Positions 37,175 to 46,651 of a stretch of DNA of 64,000 nt are shown here, in pieces. Positions within the stretch are counted from its first letter, which is position 1; each line of letters starts with the position of its first letter. A program made the translations under genes and the position numbers. The notes below the pieces were generated by a model, which worked only from the letters and a program-made list of their open reading frames with translations, ran no database searches and was not told the origin of the DNA. The stretch is from Hahellaceae bacterium (GTDB lineage Bacteria; Pseudomonadota; Gammaproteobacteria; Pseudomonadales; Oleiphilaceae), in NCBI GenBank assembly GCA_024234575.1, contig JACKOB010000002.1:434001-498000 (forward strand), in the 5' to 3' direction.

Positions 37175-37588
37175 CTAGTTCTTACCATGATGAGGATTAT
37201 CAATACGGTCGATCAAAGCCCTGGCAAAGTCTGGGCGCGATATGATGCCCACTATTTTATCACCATCGACCACAGGTAAACGTCGTCTGCCTTTCATAAA
37301 CAGGTCAGCCACCGCTAGAATATCATCATCTACATTCACCACATCAACCTCGGTAGCCATATGGTCAGCTACTTTATCGCCCTCCTGTTGGTAGTAGCCC
37401 CCCATTAGCGCTTCTTTCAAGCAGTCGATCTCAGAGATCAGCCCCACCAGTCGTCCTTTGTCGTCGACCACCGGGCCACCAGACCTTCCCGCTTTCAGCA
37501 GAGCGCGCAGCGTTTCGATCACACCATCTTCTGGGCGAAATGTGAGAACTTGCTTCGTCATGTAGTCTTTTACTTTCACTTCCTTCAT
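37175..37588 (-). CDS. Tandem CBS-domain protein
   Basis: 137 residues made up only of two CBS motifs: VKDYMTKQVLTFRPEDGV with GGPVVDDKGRLVGLISEIDCL, then VADHMATEVDVVNVDDDI with RRLPVVDGDKIVGIISRPDFA. Stand-alone CBS pairs bind adenosyl nucleotides (AMP, ATP, SAM) and modulate a partner protein. The partner is not evident here. Confidence 0.9.
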   Translation of the reverse strand: MKEVKVKDYMTKQVLTFRPEDGVIETLRALLKAGRSGGPVVDDKGRLVGLISEIDCLKEALMGGYYQQEGDKVADHMATEVDVVNVDDDILAVADLFMKGRRRLPVVDGDKIVGIISRPDFARALIDRIDNPHHGKN

Positions 37589-37721
37589 TGAGGCACTCCT
37601 TTATTGACCGTCTTTTTAGTTTTTTACCTACAATAGCCTGGCAGATTACAGCAACAGCCCTTACTTCATGTGATTCTTATAGCACGTTTGATTTCAATGT
37701 GCACACTTGCGCCAACGATCC

Positions 37722-38678
37722 CTATGGCACAACAACCAGCTTCCCTCGCGTACGTCCGCTCTCGAGCAAATCATGCCCCTTCGCTAGACTCTCCAGTGGA
37801 ATTCGCTGCGCAATACTTACAACCACTTTGTTATCCTGGATCAACGCGGCAATTTCCTGCAGCTGCGCCACATTTACCTGCACGGTTATGCCCTTTACAT
37901 TGTGGTGCTGCTGGTGGCCTGCATCGATTATCTGCTGCGCGGTTATCGTTGGCACCGTTACCAGCTGTCCGTATTTTGCCAGAACACCAATAGATTTAAG
38001 ACCGATATCGCCACCCATACTATCAAGGACAAAATCGATATCTGTACACAGCTGCGTAAAGTCATGCTTTTGATAATCGATAACTTCGTCAACGCCTAAG
38101 GATTCGAGAAAATCGTGATTCTTCGCTGAGGCGGTCGCCATAACGTAGCATTGTCTGGCTTTGGCAAATTGCACCGCAAAATGCCCGACACCTCCCGCCG
38201 CAGCATGCACCAACACCCGAGACCCCGCCTGCAGGTTACCGGCATCAAACAGCGACTGCCAGGCGGTTAAGGCGGCTAGGGGTACAGCCGCACAGTCACT
38301 CAGTGGGATATTCTCCGGCGCGGCAACCAATACACCCGCACTTGCACAAACATACTCGGCACAAGCACCGCCAGCGAGAGGAAAGCCAACCATGCCAAAG
38401 ACCTTATCACCCACCTGCCAGAGATCAACATCATCGGCCACTGCTACAATCTCGCCAGATAAATCATAACCCGGCGTCCAAGGCAGTGAATTTTTAATCT
38501 GTGCGGCGACAAACCCCAAACCCTTGCGAGTTTTGTAGTCGATAGGATTCAACCCCGCACCCGCCATTTTTACGATCACATGCCCTGGGGCAATTGCAGG
38601 CACTTCGGTTACCTGTCGCTGCAAAACGGAGGAATCACCAAAAGCCTGAAAAATCATTTGCCGATTGGCTGTAGTCAC
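37722..38678 (-). CDS. NADP-dependent quinone oxidoreductase-like MDR-family protein
   Basis: 318 residues of the zinc-independent medium-chain dehydrogenase/reductase family. The GroES-like half contains GAGLNPIDYKTRKG. The Rossmann half contains VLVHAAAGGVGHFAVQFAKA, the nucleotide motif typical of zeta-crystallin-type quinone reductases. Zinc-ligand cysteines of alcohol dehydrogenases are lacking. Substrate unknown. It lies 14 bp after the GNAT gene (same strand), so the two may be co-transcribed. Confidence 0.9.
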   Translation of the reverse strand: MTTANRQMIFQAFGDSSVLQRQVTEVPAIAPGHVIVKMAGAGLNPIDYKTRKGLGFVAAQIKNSLPWTPGYDLSGEIVAVADDVDLWQVGDKVFGMVGFPLAGGACAEYVCASAGVLVAAPENIPLSDCAAVPLAALTAWQSLFDAGNLQAGSRVLVHAAAGGVGHFAVQFAKARQCYVMATASAKNHDFLESLGVDEVIDYQKHDFTQLCTDIDFVLDSMGGDIGLKSIGVLAKYGQLVTVPTITAQQIIDAGHQQHHNVKGITVQVNVAQLQEIAALIQDNKVVVSIAQRIPLESLAKGHDLLESGRTRGKLVVVP

Positions 38679-38692
38679 TACCGGGTCTCCTT

Positions 38693-39145
38693 TTATTGTG
38701 AAGGCGGCGATGGTTGCCTGGTCATCGCGATAATTTGTTTGCCAGCCCGCGTATAGGCTTCGTATGGCCCCAGGATAAAATCCGGCATTGACGAAGCATC
38801 TATCCGGATAAAACCAAATTGTGCATAAAATGCTTCAAGATGAGTAAAAGGATAGCACCAGAGCTTACGATTGGCAGTCTGACTAATACAATAATGCATC
38901 AATTGTGTTCCTAAACCACATCGCTGGCGGCCTGGTAAAACCCACAGGCCTCGCAACAGCAGCCATCCATGATCATCATCTTTTACCGGGCATAGTCTGA
39001 CGGCGGCAACTATCTTCCCTTGCTCACGCATGGCAAAGACAATATCGTCACCTCTGGCACGACCTTTATGACCCGCTTCTTTGTAGAAACGGTTAACAAG
39101 AGGAAACTGCAATGGTGCAATTCGGGCAATCGGATGTTCAATCAT
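38693..39145 (-). CDS. GNAT-family N-acetyltransferase
   Basis: 150 residues with the GNAT acetyl-CoA signature LPGRQRCGLGTQLMHYCI and a conserved FYAQFGFIRID near the end. The acceptor is unknown; the shape resembles small-molecule or amino-acid acetyltransferases. It sits between the thioesterase and oxidoreductase genes, all on the minus strand with short gaps. Confidence 0.87.
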   Translation of the reverse strand: MIEHPIARIAPLQFPLVNRFYKEAGHKGRARGDDIVFAMREQGKIVAAVRLCPVKDDDHGWLLLRGLWVLPGRQRCGLGTQLMHYCISQTANRKLWCYPFTHLEAFYAQFGFIRIDASSMPDFILGPYEAYTRAGKQIIAMTRQPSPPSQ

Positions 39146-39174
39146 AATTTGGTGTTATGGCAATCGAGTGCAGG

Positions 39175-39627
39175 TTACTTTTCTATTCGGGCCAGACCCT
39201 TTTCATGGGCAGCGACAAACTCTGCTGGCATTTTTGAAAGCTTACCAGACTTTAGTGAGATACAGGCAAATTGCATCTTCGCCTGCAACAACACCTTGCT
39301 ATCAGATTCACGCACCAGCTGAAAATTTCGCGTTGACTGAAACTTAAGGTCGCTGTGGGTAATCCAGGTACCCAATATTAGGTTATCCCCTGCGTAAGAG
39401 GCGGCCATATAATCAATTTCAGTGCGCACAATGGCCATTGCCTTACCTAGCTGCTTTTTCAAATCCCAGCCTAAACCTAAGGCCTCGATATGATCCCAGG
39501 CAACCGCTTCGAGCCATTCCAGATAGCGAACATTATTGGTGTGCCCAAGACGGTCTGTATGCTCATCCGTAACGGTAATGCGTTTCAAATGAGGGTTTGG
39601 CCACTGCCATGCTATCCCATCGGACAT
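39175..39627 (-). CDS. Acyl-CoA thioesterase, hotdog fold (4HBT family)
   Basis: From the ATG at 39627 the protein is 150 residues and begins just before the family signature VTDEHTDRLGHTNNVRYLEWLEA, where the Asp-His-Asn catalytic pattern lies. An ATG at 39717 would add 30 residues that do not fit the family; GAAGAG before 39627 supports the shorter form. It should hydrolyse an acyl-CoA thioester. Confidence 0.88.
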   Translation of the reverse strand: MSDGIAWQWPNPHLKRITVTDEHTDRLGHTNNVRYLEWLEAVAWDHIEALGLGWDLKKQLGKAMAIVRTEIDYMAASYAGDNLILGTWITHSDLKFQSTRNFQLVRESDSKVLLQAKMQFACISLKSGKLSKMPAEFVAAHEKGLARIEK

Positions 39628-39822
39628 AAGATTCTCTTCACTCTGACATTTTTCGGTGATCAATGCAGGCGGATTAGGCGACGACACTGCGGTAGCAAGA
39701 TGACTCATAATATTCACGACCTGAAGTAAAACCCAACGTTAATCAACCTGCTTGGAAATAGCAATGCTGATGAAAAACAGCCCCAATTTTGTCGTCAGTT
39801 GCACACCCGGCGTTTAACCGGT

Positions 39823-40374
39823 CTATTCTCGTACGGGTTTTTTCTGTAGCTTTCGTTGCAGCGTGCGCCTGTGCATGTTCAATGCCCGCGCGGTAGCGGA
39901 TATATTGCCATTGTTATCCCGCAGTACGCGCTGGATGTGCTCCCATTCGAGACGATCCACCGAAGGTGGGCTATAACTCGTAGAGACAGGCTCTGGCGTA
40001 CCATCCGCATCAAAGGCAAGCAGTATTTCATCCGCATTGGCGGGCTTGGGTAAGTAATTGATCGCCCCGAGTTTGATGGCATCTACTGCGGTGGCAATAC
40101 TGGAATAGCCAGTAAGCACCAGCGTTTTACAGGCCGGTAATTGCTGCGCCAACTGTTGTACCAGAGTCAGGCCGCTGTCATTGCCAATTTTTAAATCTAC
40201 CACGGCCTGCTCTGGCGCCCATGCATCTTCGGCAGCACAATCTTGCAACAGCACATCGGCATCTGCCAGCGAATAGCACTGCCGACAATCCAAACCACGG
40301 CGACCAAATGCACGGGCCAGTGTATCGGCAAACACCTGATCGTCATCCACTATCAACATTTTAATTGCCGTCAT
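39823..40374 (-). CDS. regA: Redox response regulator RegA/PrrA/ActR type
   Basis: 183 residues: a receiver domain (MLIVDDDQVFADTLARAF; phospho-acceptor Asp in AVVDLKIGNDSGL; TGYSSIATAV; Lys in YLPKPANADE) joined by a short proline-containing linker to a Fis-type HTH (NNGNISATARALNMHRRTLQRKL). This single-receiver plus Fis-HTH plan is diagnostic of the RegA family. It is the partner of the RegB-type kinase upstream. In other proteobacteria RegA controls respiratory and nitrogen-oxide genes, so nirS in this window is a plausible target. Confidence 0.92.
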   Translation of the reverse strand: MTAIKMLIVDDDQVFADTLARAFGRRGLDCRQCYSLADADVLLQDCAAEDAWAPEQAVVDLKIGNDSGLTLVQQLAQQLPACKTLVLTGYSSIATAVDAIKLGAINYLPKPANADEILLAFDADGTPEPVSTSYSPPSVDRLEWEHIQRVLRDNNGNISATARALNMHRRTLQRKLQKKPVRE

Positions 40375-40428
40375 TTTTTAGCCCTTCTGTCGTCACTGTT
40401 GTTCGCGCAACCGTCAATGCGGCCGGCG

Positions 40429-41748
40429 TCATACATCCACCTGATTTACCACCGGCAGGGAGATACGAGTCAGCGTTCCCTTTGGCTTGACATTCATAAG
40501 TCTGACGGTACCTTCGACATAATTAATCGAAGCATGAGACAAGTAAAGCCCCAATCCTACCGAGTCATGCTTACTGCTTTTTACCGGAGCAGTTCCGTCT
40601 TGCAGAATAGATTCATCTATTCCGGGCCCGGCGTCACGAATATCAATCATCAGTTTCTTTCTGCTCTGAGCATCCGCCTCAAGATAGGCAGACACCTGGA
40701 TATCTTGCAGCGATGCATCTGCCGCATTGTTCAATAAATTAAGTAGTGCCAGCCGCAACGAAACAGTGGCCTTAACGCGAATCAATGGCAGGTTATCAGC
40801 CATCTGCCATTGCACACGCGCCTGCGGGCGTAATATCTGAAACTCCTGTCGTACCTCCGCCAACAGGGGCTGAATGAGTTTGGGCTCAGGAAGTGAAAGT
40901 GCCTGCAATTCGGTTTTAGCGCGTAGCTGGGCTAATTCCCGTTTACAGATTTCAACTTGCGATACCAGCACTTCTATTTCTGCCGCAGCGCAATGAAGCT
41001 CGGGCATGGTTTTAAGCTCATTCACGATCACCGCGATCGTTGAAAGGGGGGTACCCATATGATGCGCAACAGACGCCGCTTCGGTGGCAATACCCAGTAG
41101 TTGCTCTCGCTTAAGTACTTCTTCGCGCTGTTGATTGGACTTGACGCGCTGTGCCTGCAGCCGGGATGCCATCATCACCACCACTGTGCTGACAAGCAGC
41201 GCAATAATGGCGAAATTCACCCACATCCCCAGAACATGCATAGAAAAGGCAGATACTTCAGCCCCTGCAGGCATCACGTGACCAGCATGCGCACTATGGT
41301 CGACAACCGCTGCCGACTGCGATGTCATCGGACTCGGCAAAACAAACAAAGCGGCATACAGCGCCAGAGAGAGAAAAACCAAAGCGTAGGTCATCACACG
41401 CCCCAAAATAGCGGCACTGACTACCAGTGGAAACAACAAGAAAGAGACAAAGGGGTTGCCTGCGCCGCCGGCAAAATAAAATAGTGCAAACATAAAAAGC
41501 AGGTCGAGGGCCAACTGTGCGCCAATTTCATAGAGGGATATCTCAGCCCGACTAAAAACCCGCACTAGAGACAGCGTGGCCAGCACCACAAATGCGACTA
41601 ACACGATGTAGATCGAGCCTTCCTGCACCCCGTATTCCCAGAGGTGGACATTCAAAGAAACCAGCGTGGCGGCAAAAATGATCACCCCCCAACGCACCAG
41701 TATGATCAACAATAACTGATGTTTTCCCGGAGACAGTTTATCAAACAT
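40429..41748 (-). CDS. regB: Redox sensor histidine kinase RegB/PrrB/ActS type
   Basis: 439 residues with six hydrophobic segments. They include the family's quinone-binding heptad GGAGNPF. The H-box ASVAHHMGTPLSTIAVIV places the phospho-acceptor at His229. An HATPase domain follows (NLLNNAADAS; DAGPGIDESIL; GLGLYLSHASI). A loop between transmembrane segments is rich in His and Met (DHSAHAGHVMPAGAEVSAFSM), unlike RegB proteins I know, and might bind metal. It is 54 bp upstream of regA and divergent from the bufferin operon. Confidence 0.92.
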   Translation of the reverse strand: MFDKLSPGKHQLLLIILVRWGVIIFAATLVSLNVHLWEYGVQEGSIYIVLVAFVVLATLSLVRVFSRAEISLYEIGAQLALDLLFMFALFYFAGGAGNPFVSFLLFPLVVSAAILGRVMTYALVFLSLALYAALFVLPSPMTSQSAAVVDHSAHAGHVMPAGAEVSAFSMHVLGMWVNFAIIALLVSTVVVMMASRLQAQRVKSNQQREEVLKREQLLGIATEAASVAHHMGTPLSTIAVIVNELKTMPELHCAAAEIEVLVSQVEICKRELAQLRAKTELQALSLPEPKLIQPLLAEVRQEFQILRPQARVQWQMADNLPLIRVKATVSLRLALLNLLNNAADASLQDIQVSAYLEADAQSRKKLMIDIRDAGPGIDESILQDGTAPVKSSKHDSVGLGLYLSHASINYVEGTVRLMNVKPKGTLTRISLPVVNQVDV

Positions 41749-42061
41749 ATATTCTCAACTATTTTTCTCAACGATATTAAGGAGCCTCTGCACAAGCAGA
41801 TTTAAAGTACTCTAGCATTAAACCCAGCGTTACTGTTTGACAGCCATCAACACTAATCAATCGCCTCATTCTTATTAATTTCATATAGTTATACTTATAT
41901 GCTGGAAGCTTATGGCTTATTATTGTTCACCAGAGAACTTTTTATCATTGGCTGTGTCCAATAATTTGTCTTACAGTTAACACACCTCTAAACGCAACAC
42001 GGCAATAGCGCGTTTTGTCTAAATCATGGGGTGACCTTACACTTCAATACAAGGAACAGAT
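41749..42061. other. Divergent promoter region between regB and bufA1
   Basis: 313 bp. It contains an ECF-type promoter candidate (listed separately) and a ribosome binding site AAGGA before bufA1. No RNA gene or ORF was supported. Confidence 0.5.
41934..41961 (+). promoter_or_regulatory. ECF (sigma-E-like) promoter candidate for the bufferin operon
   Basis: GAACTT (41934-41939), a 16-bp spacer and GTCCAA (41956-41961) agree with the RpoE-type -35/-10 pattern GGAACTT-N15/16-GTCNAA. It lies about 100 bp before bufA1. Bufferin operons in other bacteria are often under ECF sigma factors responding to copper or oxidative stress. Confidence 0.4.
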
Positions 42062-42343
42062 ATGAACCACAAGCTCGTTATTTCAGCGGCGCTTACCGCT
42101 GCACTCGCTGCCACCACCGTATCGACCAGCGCTGTTGCGGCAGATAAAGAGAAATGCTACGGCGTTGCCAAAGCCGGGCAGAACGATTGCGCCAACCTGA
42201 CAGGCACACACTCTTGTGCGGGACAATCCACAGAAGACAACCATCCGAGTGAGTGGAAGTTGGTAGACAAAGGTACTTGTGAATCACTGGGTGGATTCTC
42301 GAAGGCCGAAGCCAAAGCACAGCTGGAAAGCCAAGCACAGTAG
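42062..42343 (+). CDS. bufA1: BufA1-family bufferin precursor (DUF2282), metallophore RiPP
   Basis: 93 residues with a signal peptide (about 1-26, ending VAA). The mature peptide carries the family's four-cysteine pattern: Cys32 ([14 protein letters not shown]), Cys43, Cys52 (HSCAGQS) and Cys73 (KGTC). In described bufferins, cysteines are turned into thiooxazole-type groups by the MNIO enzyme and the product binds copper in the periplasm. The following three genes match the known operon order. Confidence 0.93.
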   Translation: MNHKLVISAALTAALAATTVSTSAVAADKEKCYGVAKAGQNDCANLTGTHSCAGQSTEDNHPSEWKLVDKGTCESLGGFSKAEAKAQLESQAQ

Positions 42344-42436
42344 TTTTAGATCCCGAGCCTTTGCCAGCTATCTCCGGCAAAGGTTCTTGCTTATCTCACG
42401 CACACCATACACAAAAGTTTTAAGGATAGCCCCGCC

Positions 42437-43345
42437 ATGGCCGACCCGGCACAGCCATTTACTGGAGCGATACCCAAAATTGGCGTAGGTTTGCGTCATT
42501 CTCACTATGCCGATGCACTGAACTCGGTTGCCGATATCGACTTCCTGGAAGTACACGCTGAAAATTTTTTTGCCGAAGGCGGTGCTGCCCTGGCCGTGCT
42601 GGATGAGATTAGCCAGCACTATGCAATTAGTATCCATGGCACCGCACTGAGCCTCGGTTCTTATACGGGCCTCTGTTCGCAACATCTGCACAAGCTGCAA
42701 AAGTTGGTACAACGTTTTTCTCCCCTACTGATTTCTGATCACGCCTGTTTTGCACGAACACTTCTTAACAATCAGCCCGTTCACGTGGGTGATCTGTTAC
42801 CAATTGAGTTCAACGAACGCTCACTTGCCTGCCTGGTTCGCAACATTCAACAGGTTCAGGAAATACTCGGTCGTCCCATGCTTATCGAAAACCTTTCGGC
42901 TTATATTCAGTTGCCCGGGGCGACACTGACAGAAACAGAGTTTCTGGTTAACGCCTGCCAGCAGACTGATTGCCAGCTGCTATTAGATCTCAACAACCTT
43001 GTGGTAAACGCGCACAACGCCAACATCAAAAATATCGTGCCGTATGTTATTGACTGGATAGAACAAATACCCTCATCAATTGTCGGTGAGTTTCATTTGG
43101 CAGGCTGCACCCCCGTACCTGCAGGCGAAATAATGGTTGATGATCATAGCCAACCGGTTCCTGATGAGGTGTGGCAGGTTTACGAGCATGCTCTGCGCCG
43201 TTTCGGCCCGGTACCCACCCTGATCGAATGGGATACCCATCTGCCAACATGGAACTCGCTCCTTAAGGAAGCCCATAAGGCACGCGATCGGGCCAAGGCT
43301 ACTTTAACCGTTGAATCCAGTGGCACAGCAGAGACCACAATATGA
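42437..43345 (+). CDS. bufB: MNIO-family bufferin maturase (DUF692)
   Basis: 302 residues of the multinuclear non-haem iron oxidative enzyme family (DUF692, related to MbnB). A TIM-barrel with metal-binding acids and histidines is visible: LEVHAENFF, ISIHGTALSLGSY, SDHACF, LLDLNNLVVNAHN, GEFHLAGC and LIEWDTHLP. It should modify cysteines of the BufA1 precursor. It overlaps bufC by 4 bp (ATGA). It is 93 bp after bufA1. Confidence 0.94.
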   Translation: MADPAQPFTGAIPKIGVGLRHSHYADALNSVADIDFLEVHAENFFAEGGAALAVLDEISQHYAISIHGTALSLGSYTGLCSQHLHKLQKLVQRFSPLLISDHACFARTLLNNQPVHVGDLLPIEFNERSLACLVRNIQQVQEILGRPMLIENLSAYIQLPGATLTETEFLVNACQQTDCQLLLDLNNLVVNAHNANIKNIVPYVIDWIEQIPSSIVGEFHLAGCTPVPAGEIMVDDHSQPVPDEVWQVYEHALRRFGPVPTLIEWDTHLPTWNSLLKEAHKARDRAKATLTVESSGTAETTI

Positions 43346-44121
43346 GCGAAACCCAATCTATGCAAGAAGCACTCGTCCACGCTTTGTTGAGCGATGACAG
43401 CAACCGGGATGTTTGTTTTGACCAGAAAGGCCTGGAAGCCTATCGACGAGGGCTTTTTGCTAATGCCCGGCGCGCACTTGAAGTGACCTTTCCAACGATA
43501 TTACAACTCATTGGTTTTAGCCGTTTTGAAGCCTGTACCACCTCTTACTTACAGGCATCCCCACCTACAATTAGTGACTGGGGCCTGTGGGGAAACAACT
43601 TCCCAGAGCATCTCGCCCAACAACCGGCACTGGCAGAGCTGCCCTATCTAACAGACTGTGCAAAACTTGATTGGTACTGCCATTTGGCAGAGCGTTGCGC
43701 AGATCAAACCTTAGACCCCAACTCACTGACATTGCTCGAAGAAGATCCTTATTCATTAACACTTGTTCCGGGAGTGGGCTTCACCACCCTGGAATCTGAT
43801 TACCCCATCGTCGAGATATACCGCGCACATCACGAACGAGAGGACCTTAGAGAGCGACAACTTGCCATAGCAAAGGACAAGCTGACAAGAAAGGTGGGGG
43901 AGACGGCATTGATCTGGCGGCGCGAATGGAAAGCACAGGTAATAGCGCTTTCACCGGCAGAGCAGTATTGGATGACGCTGATCGTGCGACAAGCATCACT
44001 CGGCAACGCTTTGGATACCATACAAGCCAGTGGTTACGACTTCTCTTTTGTGGACTGGCTACCAAAGGCTATCGAGCATAAGTGGATAATGGGCATCGTT
44101 CAGAACACCCCGAAGCCTTAA
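43342..44121 (+). CDS. bufC: Bufferin operon partner BufC (DUF2063)
   Basis: 259 residues with the DUF2063 start MQEALVHALLS and YRRGLFANARRALEVTFPTI. It is annotated in many genomes as a putative DNA-binding domain but acts as the MNIO recruitment partner (MbnC-like) in the RiPP context. It is translationally coupled to bufB. Confidence 0.92.
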   Translation: MSETQSMQEALVHALLSDDSNRDVCFDQKGLEAYRRGLFANARRALEVTFPTILQLIGFSRFEACTTSYLQASPPTISDWGLWGNNFPEHLAQQPALAELPYLTDCAKLDWYCHLAERCADQTLDPNSLTLLEEDPYSLTLVPGVGFTTLESDYPIVEIYRAHHEREDLRERQLAIAKDKLTRKVGETALIWRREWKAQVIALSPAEQYWMTLIVRQASLGNALDTIQASGYDFSFVDWLPKAIEHKWIMGIVQNTPKP

Positions 44122-44161
44122 TGAGCAGAATTAAAACGAACTAAAAAACATAGGAGTTATC

Positions 44162-44599
44162 ATGGGATTACTTGTACGCCTGCATTATTGGATTGCCCAA
44201 CAGCTTAACTATCTGCAACCACTGGCTCTGTTAGGGGCACGGTTTTATGTCGCCTGGGTTTTCTTTGCTTCGGGGCTCACAAAAATACGCGATTGGGATA
44301 GCACATTGTTGTTATTTCAGTATGAGTACCAGGTGCCAGTACTATCACCAGAACTTGCAGCTTATCTTGGTACGGCGGGCGAGCTGGTATTGCCGGTTTT
44401 CTTGGTACTTGGTTTGTTTGGCCGGTTTGCTGGCATAGGCATGTCAATTCTAAATGTGATGGCAGTTGTTAGTCTTGAAGAGATTGCTCCAGCCGCCTTT
44501 AATCTGCATCTCATTTGGGGTGGTTTAGCGGCAATGATTGTTTTTTGGGGTGCAGGAAAGTTGTCTTTAGATACACTTTTAGAGCGAAAATATGGGTAG
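44162..44599 (+). CDS. DoxX-family membrane protein of the bufferin operon
   Basis: 145 residues and four transmembrane segments with the DoxX pattern FYVAWVFFASGLTKIRDW and GTAGELVLPVFLVLGLFGRF. Present as the fourth gene in standard bufferin operons. AGGAG precedes the ATG. Redox or quinone-linked function is presumed from the family. Confidence 0.92.
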   Translation: MGLLVRLHYWIAQQLNYLQPLALLGARFYVAWVFFASGLTKIRDWDSTLLLFQYEYQVPVLSPELAAYLGTAGELVLPVFLVLGLFGRFAGIGMSILNVMAVVSLEEIAPAAFNLHLIWGGLAAMIVFWGAGKLSLDTLLERKYG

Positions 44600-44756
44600 C
44601 CTCTAAACATCATCAGATAAGAAGCTGTCATTAAGCACTATAGCTTCGTGCGAATGTGTTCCAAAACTTGCAACGCACTTCCTTTTTGTGTGCACATTTC
44701 TTCCTTATTTATTCGGTAACCTTTAATCATCGTAATAGGACATAAGGGTTACCACC

Positions 44757-45164
44757 ATGAAACAACTAATGAAGATGAATGCAGTTTTCCTTGTGCTGTT
44801 TATTTTGATCAGCCTGACGATAGCAAGATTGGGATACTCCCAACCACTTGAACGGCCAAACATTAAAACACCTGCCCCTCTGAACCATATACTTATTTTA
44901 TCGGCAGATCAGAAGGAAATCTTCGTCACCATTTTGCAAGAACAACACGAGAAAAAAGAAAACATTCGGCTGAGCTATCAAGCCTCCCGAGAAGCCGAAA
45001 GTGCAGAAATGGATGCGTTGCATCAAGACACGCTGGTTAGACTTCAGTCAGTACTTACCGAGGCCCAGATCACCCAATTTGATGAACTAAGCAAAAGGCC
45101 GCCCCCACCCCGACCAAGCGATAAAAACTGGCAAGGTATGGGTTCGATACCGGCAACATTCTAA
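44757..45164 (+). CDS. Spy/CpxP-like small periplasmic protein
   Basis: 135 residues with an uncleaved or cleavable N-terminal hydrophobic segment (NAVFLVLFILISLTIARLGY). Two helical repeats of the LTxxQ type follow (ILSADQKEIFVTILQEQ and VLTEAQITQFDEL) and a proline-rich tail. Such proteins act as periplasmic chaperones or metal-stress sensors. It follows the bufferin operon by 157 bp, which fits metal stress, but the similarity is short and the call is moderate. Confidence 0.65.
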   Translation: MKQLMKMNAVFLVLFILISLTIARLGYSQPLERPNIKTPAPLNHILILSADQKEIFVTILQEQHEKKENIRLSYQASREAESAEMDALHQDTLVRLQSVLTEAQITQFDELSKRPPPPRPSDKNWQGMGSIPATF

Positions 45165-45229
45165 TATCAGCCCCTTTAAAGGGCGCTATAACCTTAACTT
45201 CATATGACCAGTCAACGAAGAGGCACAGC

Positions 45230-46651
45230 ATGAAAAGTCTTCAATTACTCGCATTGTGCAGTGCGCTGTCTATAACCCTGGCAGGCTGCGGTGGATCTTC
45301 TTCAGGAAATAACGAACTTGCAGATACCAGCCAGAGCACGGTGATCGACAGTACGACATCAACTGAGACCGAGACTCACAATGATAACAGCACACCACCA
45401 GTAGACAACGAAACCAGCACCGACAACACACAGCCAACAGACAGCGAGTCGGGGGCGGATGACACCGTCATAGAAGCTGGTATTACCTACCGTATTGTTG
45501 ATACCAACCAGAGCACTTGCTTTAACTCTGCCACTGGCGCCACCACCCCTTGCACAAGCAGTGGTTACGATGCTGATTACAGCGGTAACCAGCCAGATTA
45601 CACCCTCAGTGACAGTAAGCTTAGCGTCACCGATAACGTCACAGGGTTGGTGTGGACACAAAGCTCCGATTTTAACAACGACGGTTCTCTAAACTATAGC
45701 GACAAACGCTGGCAAAGTGATGCCATCAGCTATTGCGCCAACCTTAACCTGGATGGCATCAGTGACTGGCGGTTGCCGTCGATTAAGGAAAGCTATTCAT
45801 TAATCCTGTTCAATGGCAAAGATGCGAGTAGCTACCAGGGTACAGACACCTCCACCCTTACACCCTTTATTGACCCCGTATTTGACTGGGCTTTTGGTGA
45901 CTTAACCACGGCCGAGGGCATTGCCGCAGGAGACAGAATAATTGATGGGCAATACGCATCGACCACTAGTTACGTCTCCACCACGATGAACAACGATGCG
46001 ACCATGTTCGGGGTAAACTATGTTGACGGACGGATCAAAGGCTACCCGAAAACATTTAAAAAGTTTTACGTGCGCTGCGTCTCTGGTAATGAACTTTATG
46101 GCATAAACAATTTTACAAACAATGGCGACGAAACTATCAGCGATCTGGCAACCGGCTTAATGTGGCAACAAAGTGACACAACCTCTTCCAACTGGGGAGA
46201 TGCCGTTGCACAGTGCGAATCTGCCACTACCGGATCACACACTGACTGGCGTTTACCCAATGCGAAAGAACTGCAAAGCCTGGTTGATTACAGCAAGTCA
46301 CCTGATACCGATAGCGATGCAGCCATCAATTCGGTTTTTCAGTCAACCTCGTTTTTAAATGAAGAAGGCATCACCGACTGGGGCTACTACTGGAGTTCAA
46401 CCACTCACATGGATAATGCTGGCGATGGTAGCAATGCCGCTTATGTATCCTTCGGCAGAGCCCTCGGCTATATGAATGGCCAGATTTTGGATGTACATGG
46501 AGCAGGATCACAGCGCAGCAATGACAAACTCAATGTCGCCACCGAACCCGGTGCAAAATCTGCCACCTCTAATGGCACTTTCTATTACAAAGGGCCCCAG
46601 GGGGACATTCTCAGAATGGCCAATATGGTGCGGTGTGTGAGGGATATTTAA
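45230..46651 (+). CDS. Lipoprotein with two DUF1566 (Lcl C-terminal) domains
   Basis: 473 residues. A lipoprotein signal (LAG-C near residue 20) is followed by a Thr/Ser/Asp-rich linker (about 25-95) and two Lcl-type domains. Each shows the conserved pattern of Trp-Gln near a metal-type loop, DWRLP (DGISDWRLPSIKES; HTDWRLPNAKELQSLVDY), and a terminal VRCV (FYVRCVSG; VRCVRDI). Such domains resemble C-type lectins and often occur in surface lipoproteins that bind polymers. It lies 65 bp after the Spy-like gene. The second domain also has WSSTTHMDN. Confidence 0.85.
   Translation: MKSLQLLALCSALSITLAGCGGSSSGNNELADTSQSTVIDSTTSTETETHNDNSTPPVDNETSTDNTQPTDSESGADDTVIEAGITYRIVDTNQSTCFNSATGATTPCTSSGYDADYSGNQPDYTLSDSKLSVTDNVTGLVWTQSSDFNNDGSLNYSDKRWQSDAISYCANLNLDGISDWRLPSIKESYSLILFNGKDASSYQGTDTSTLTPFIDPVFDWAFGDLTTAEGIAAGDRIIDGQYASTTSYVSTTMNNDATMFGVNYVDGRIKGYPKTFKKFYVRCVSGNELYGINNFTNNGDETISDLATGLMWQQSDTTSSNWGDAVAQCESATTGSHTDWRLPNAKELQSLVDYSKSPDTDSDAAINSVFQSTSFLNEEGITDWGYYWSSTTHMDNAGDGSNAAYVSFGRALGYMNGQILDVHGAGSQRSNDKLNVATEPGAKSATSNGTFYYKGPQGDILRMANMVRCVRDI

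Noticed and set aside
41781..41790. GGAGCCTCTG matching the MITE end
   Set aside because: Only ten bases match, there is no CTAG duplication and no second end; chance is a fair explanation.
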